A stretch of 64,000 nucleotides of DNA, from positions 1-64,000 of the forward strand of contig JBJHBW010000015.1 of the NCBI GenBank assembly GCA_050485685.1, in the 5' to 3' direction. Positions 61,423 through 64,000 of this stretch are shown piece after piece. The notes under the pieces are model-generated. The model did not search any database. It had not been told where the DNA came from and saw nothing but the letters and a program-made list of their open reading frames with translations. The stretch's first letter is position 1. Each line of letters starts with the position of its first letter. The translations under genes were made by a program, and so were the position numbers. The stretch comes from JBJHBP01 sp050485685 (lineage in GTDB: Bacteria > Pseudomonadota > Gammaproteobacteria > Steroidobacterales > Rariloculaceae).

Positions 61423-62370
61423 TCAGGCCCAGTCCCGCAGCACTTCAGTCAGAATCTCTCGTGCCGCCACCTGCTCCCTCGCGCCCGGCACACTGACCAG
61501 ACTCCGGATCCATGGCTCACCACGCAACCAGGTCAGCTGCCGCTTGGCCAGCCTGCGGGTGGCCACGATAGCCTGCTCTCGCGCGACCTCCAGATCGCAG
61601 GCACCGGCCAGGTGCGCCCACAACTGCCGGTACCCCACCGCGCGAACAGCCGGCGTGTCGGCAGTCAGATCGCCACGGCTCCACAGCGCCCTGACCTCCG
61701 CCAGCAGACCGGCGTCCATCATCGCGTCGAAACGTCGGGCAATGCCGAGCGCCAGTGCGCTGCGGTCAGACGGAATCAGTGCAAAGGCCTGCACATCCAC
61801 CGGCGAAGGACCCGACCGCCTCGCTTGCAGGCTGCTCAGCGGCTGTCCGGTAAGCTCCCAGACCTCCAGGGCGCGCTGGATGCGCTGGCGATCAGCGGGC
61901 GCAATGCGAGCTGCGGCAACCGGATCCAATTCGGCAAGCCGGGCATGCATGGCCGGCCACCCGGATTCTGCCGCCTGCTCATCGATCGCAGCGCGCACGT
62001 CCGGATCGGCGTCCGGTATGTCAGCCAGTCCACCCGTCAGGGCTCTGAGATAGAGCAGGGTTCCACCAGTCACGACCGGAATTCGTCCTCGAGCCTGAAT
62101 GGTACTGATCACTTTGAGTGCGTCACTGCGAAAGCGCCCGGCCGAATAACTTTGCGCAGGATCGAGAATATCTATCAGGTGATGCGGCACCCGCGCTCGC
62201 ACGGCTGGCGACGGCTTTGCCGTACCGATGTCCATGCCCCGGTACACCATCGCCGAGTCCATGCTGATGACTTCCAGCGGCCAGTCCTCAGCCAGGCGCA
62301 GAACGAGGTCGGTCTTGCCTGTGCCCGTGGGACCTGTGACACACAGGCATTTCAGGTCGACAGTGCTCAC
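61423..62370 (-). CDS. miaA: tRNA dimethylallyltransferase
   Basis: This 315-residue enzyme adds the dimethylallyl group to A37 of tRNAs that read UNN codons, including the tRNA-Ser in this window. The start is GTG. Walker A is GPTGTGKT, followed by SMDSAMVYRGMDIGTAKP and PHHLIDILDP. The C-terminal KRQLTWLRG region binds tRNA. mutL is upstream with 12 bases between. Confidence 0.97.
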   Translation of the reverse strand: MSTVDLKCLCVTGPTGTGKTDLVLRLAEDWPLEVISMDSAMVYRGMDIGTAKPSPAVRARVPHHLIDILDPAQSYSAGRFRSDALKVISTIQARGRIPVVTGGTLLYLRALTGGLADIPDADPDVRAAIDEQAAESGWPAMHARLAELDPVAAARIAPADRQRIQRALEVWELTGQPLSSLQARRSGPSPVDVQAFALIPSDRSALALGIARRFDAMMDAGLLAEVRALWSRGDLTADTPAVRAVGYRQLWAHLAGACDLEVAREQAIVATRRLAKRQLTWLRGEPWIRSLVSVPGAREQVAAREILTEVLRDWA

Positions 62371-62382
62371 CGCGAATGCGTC

Positions 62383-64000
62383 TCAGCGACCACGCAGAAA
62401 AAGGCGGTCCATTTCAGGAATGGTGATTCTGGTCCACGTGGGCCGGCCATGGTTGCACTGATCGATACGCTCCGTGCGCTCCATCTCGCGCAGCAACGCA
62501 TTCATCTCAGCAACGCTGAGGCGCCGGTTCGCACGCACCGCACCATGACAGGCCATGGTGGACAGCAGTTCGTGCGCAACGCCTTCGATGCGATCGGGCG
62601 ACTTGCCGGACACCAGATCCGCCAGCACATCCCGTATCAGCGATTCCACCGAACCATCGGTGAGCAGCGCAGGCACAGCCCGCACCTGAACCAGCTGCTC
62701 GCCGCGACGAAGCACGTCGAAACCGAGCCGGGCAAGCGCGTCCGAATGCCTGTCGGCAGCTTCCGCCTCTGTCGCAGACACCCTGACTTCCACAGGCATC
62801 AGCAGCGCCTGACTTTTCAACCCCTCGTCCTGCCAGGCCCGCTTCATCTTTTCGTAGGTAATGCGCTCATGCGCGGCATGCATGTCCACGATGATCAGCC
62901 CGTCGGCACTTTCGGCGAGCAGATAGATGCCAGCCAGCTGGGCGAGCGCATAGCCGAATGGCGGCGCAACCGATGATTCGCCCTGGTCGGAAATTTCCGG
63001 CGCCACCGCCGCCTCACGCACGGCTGATGCATGAAGCCGCTCGTACAATGGCAGGTACTCACTGACACGAGCCGGCACCGGCACAACGCCAGACGCTGAA
63101 GCCTGCGGTCGTGAAGCTGTCGACGACGTGTCCGAGCGGCTCGCCTGAGCGCCGAAAAGTGACGATGCAGCGGCCGGCGGAACTGTCATTGCCGGCACCG
63201 GAGTATCGATAGTACGCGTCTCTGTCGAGGCCGTACCCGTCAGCTTTCTGGCCAGTGCTTCCTCGACTGTGCGGAACACGAAATCATGGACCAGACGTGT
63301 ATCGCGGAAACGAATCTCGAGTTTTGCGGGATGCGCATTTACGTCCACCAGGCGCGGATCCAGATCCAGAAAAAGGATGAAAGCCGGTTGCCTGGACTGA
63401 TAGAGCACGTCGCGATAACCGTGCCGGATCGCGTGACGCAGCAACCGGTCGCGTACGAATCGACCGTTCACGAACGAATACTGCATATCAGGCTGGCTGC
63501 GCGAGAACGTTGGCGCGGCGAGCCAGCCGCGAAGCCGTAGACCGCGATGGTCACGCTCGATGTAACGAGCGCTGGCAAGAAACTCCTCGCCGCAGATATC
63601 AGCCACCCTGGCCTCCTGCGCAGCGCGATCTGCCGCCGGACCCAAAGTGAAAAGTTCCCTCCGGTTGTGGCGAAGCTTCCACTCCACATCGAAGCGGGTC
63701 AGTGACAGGTTGCGTACCACCGACTCCAGGTGACTGAACTCGGTACGTTCGGTACGCAGAAACTTTCGCCGGGCCGGAGTATTGAAGAACAGGTCCCGAA
63801 CCTCCACCGAAGTGCCCTGAGGATGGGGCGCCGGTCGTGCCGGCTGCAGTTCTCCGCCGTCGGCGACAACGCTCCAGGCCGAGTCGGTGCCCGCCTGTCG
63901 TGACGTGAGCACCAGCCGCGACACCGACGCTATGCTGGGCAGCGCTTCGCCGCGAAACCCCAGCGTCAACAGCGCTTCCAGATCATCCAGTGAACGAATC
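62383..64000 (-). CDS. mutL: DNA mismatch repair protein MutL (5' part outside window)
   Basis: The frame continues through the right edge; the first full codons read IRSLDDLEALLTLGFRGEALPS, so the true start and about 80-100 residues are missing. The visible part includes the GHKL motif GFRGEALPSIASVSRL and the transducer domain. A Pro/Ala/Ser linker leads to a C-terminal dimerisation domain. That domain carries DMHAAHERITYE, matching the endonuclease motif D-x-H-A-x2-E-x4-E, and the supporting CHG and CNHGRPT motifs. This MutL is therefore probably a nicking enzyme, unlike E. coli MutL, which relies on MutH. Confidence 0.95.
   Translation of the reverse strand, partial: IRSLDDLEALLTLGFRGEALPSIASVSRLVLTSRQAGTDSAWSVVADGGELQPARPAPHPQGTSVEVRDLFFNTPARRKFLRTERTEFSHLESVVRNLSLTRFDVEWKLRHNRRELFTLGPAADRAAQEARVADICGEEFLASARYIERDHRGLRLRGWLAAPTFSRSQPDMQYSFVNGRFVRDRLLRHAIRHGYRDVLYQSRQPAFILFLDLDPRLVDVNAHPAKLEIRFRDTRLVHDFVFRTVEEALARKLTGTASTETRTIDTPVPAMTVPPAAASSLFGAQASRSDTSSTASRPQASASGVVPVPARVSEYLPLYERLHASAVREAAVAPEISDQGESSVAPPFGYALAQLAGIYLLAESADGLIIVDMHAAHERITYEKMKRAWQDEGLKSQALLMPVEVRVSATEAEAADRHSDALARLGFDVLRRGEQLVQVRAVPALLTDGSVESLIRDVLADLVSGKSPDRIEGVAHELLSTMACHGAVRANRRLSVAEMNALLREMERTERIDQCNHGRPTWTRITIPEMDRLFLRGR

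Noticed and set aside
61378..62976. 532-codon plus-strand open frame opposite miaA and mutL
   Set aside because: Antisense to two clear genes and compositionally odd (many His, Gln, Arg). No family resemblance.

Overview
This is a gene-dense stretch of bacterial chromosome, almost certainly from a gammaproteobacterium outside the Enterobacterales. It is GC-rich. It carries many gammaproteobacterial gene neighbourhoods: dnaX-ybaB-recR, orn/rsgA, dapA/gcvR/bcp/bepA, rpsP-rimM-trmD-rplS, rnr-rlmB-rpsF-rpsR-rplI-dnaB and mutL-miaA-hfq-hflX-purA. The many outer-membrane lipoproteins and the periplasmic folding and protease genes fit a Gram-negative cell. No insertion sequence, prophage, integrase or CRISPR array was seen, and coding style is uniform.

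Left part (1-15 kb): a partial serine hydrolase, a YceI-like lipoprotein, a small beta-barrel protein, two overlapping unknown lipoproteins, a Ycf46-like AAA+ ATPase, a run of unknown coiled-coil, membrane and charged proteins, the tail-specific protease prc, a DUF1249 protein, orn diverging from rsgA, and hinT-recR-ybaB-dnaX read leftwards. The 4.5S SRP RNA lies just upstream of dnaX, back to back with a tRNA-Ser(GGA). Next come a DsbA-like lipoprotein with a clear terminator, an ExeA-like ATPase and a membrane diguanylate cyclase (16-21 kb).

Middle part (21-44 kb): dapA with a very short BamC-like lipoprotein, gcvR, bcp and bepA. They are followed by a complete SUF iron-sulfur operon (Rrf2 regulator, sufB, C, D, S, U, T) with an AT-rich promoter/operator in front. 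After sixA, hslR and sppA comes a TRAP transporter of the TatT-associated kind (DctM, DctQ, DctP, TatT), directly downstream of rpsP-rimM-trmD-rplS. ffh diverges from a CorC-type membrane protein, and radA follows.

Right part (44-64 kb): a Ser/Thr kinase, PP2C phosphatase and FHA protein form one compact signalling cassette. It converges on the rnr-rlmB / rpsF-rpsR-DUF2232-rplI-dnaB block. Then come a tRNA-Leu(CAG) with a near-consensus promoter, a tandem SnoaL-like lipoprotein gene broken by one in-frame amber codon, an exporter-type ABC transporter, a small acidic protein, and the mutL-miaA-hfq-hflX-DUF2065-purA-NUDIX block, which lacks the usual hflK and hflC. mutL runs off the right edge.

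Most of the window is conserved core genome. The best leads are the amber-interrupted lipoprotein, the minimal BamC, the TRAP/TatT system with an unusual binding-site residue, the kinase-phosphatase-FHA cassette, and a short VPVLT(D/E) motif shared by two unrelated proteins.
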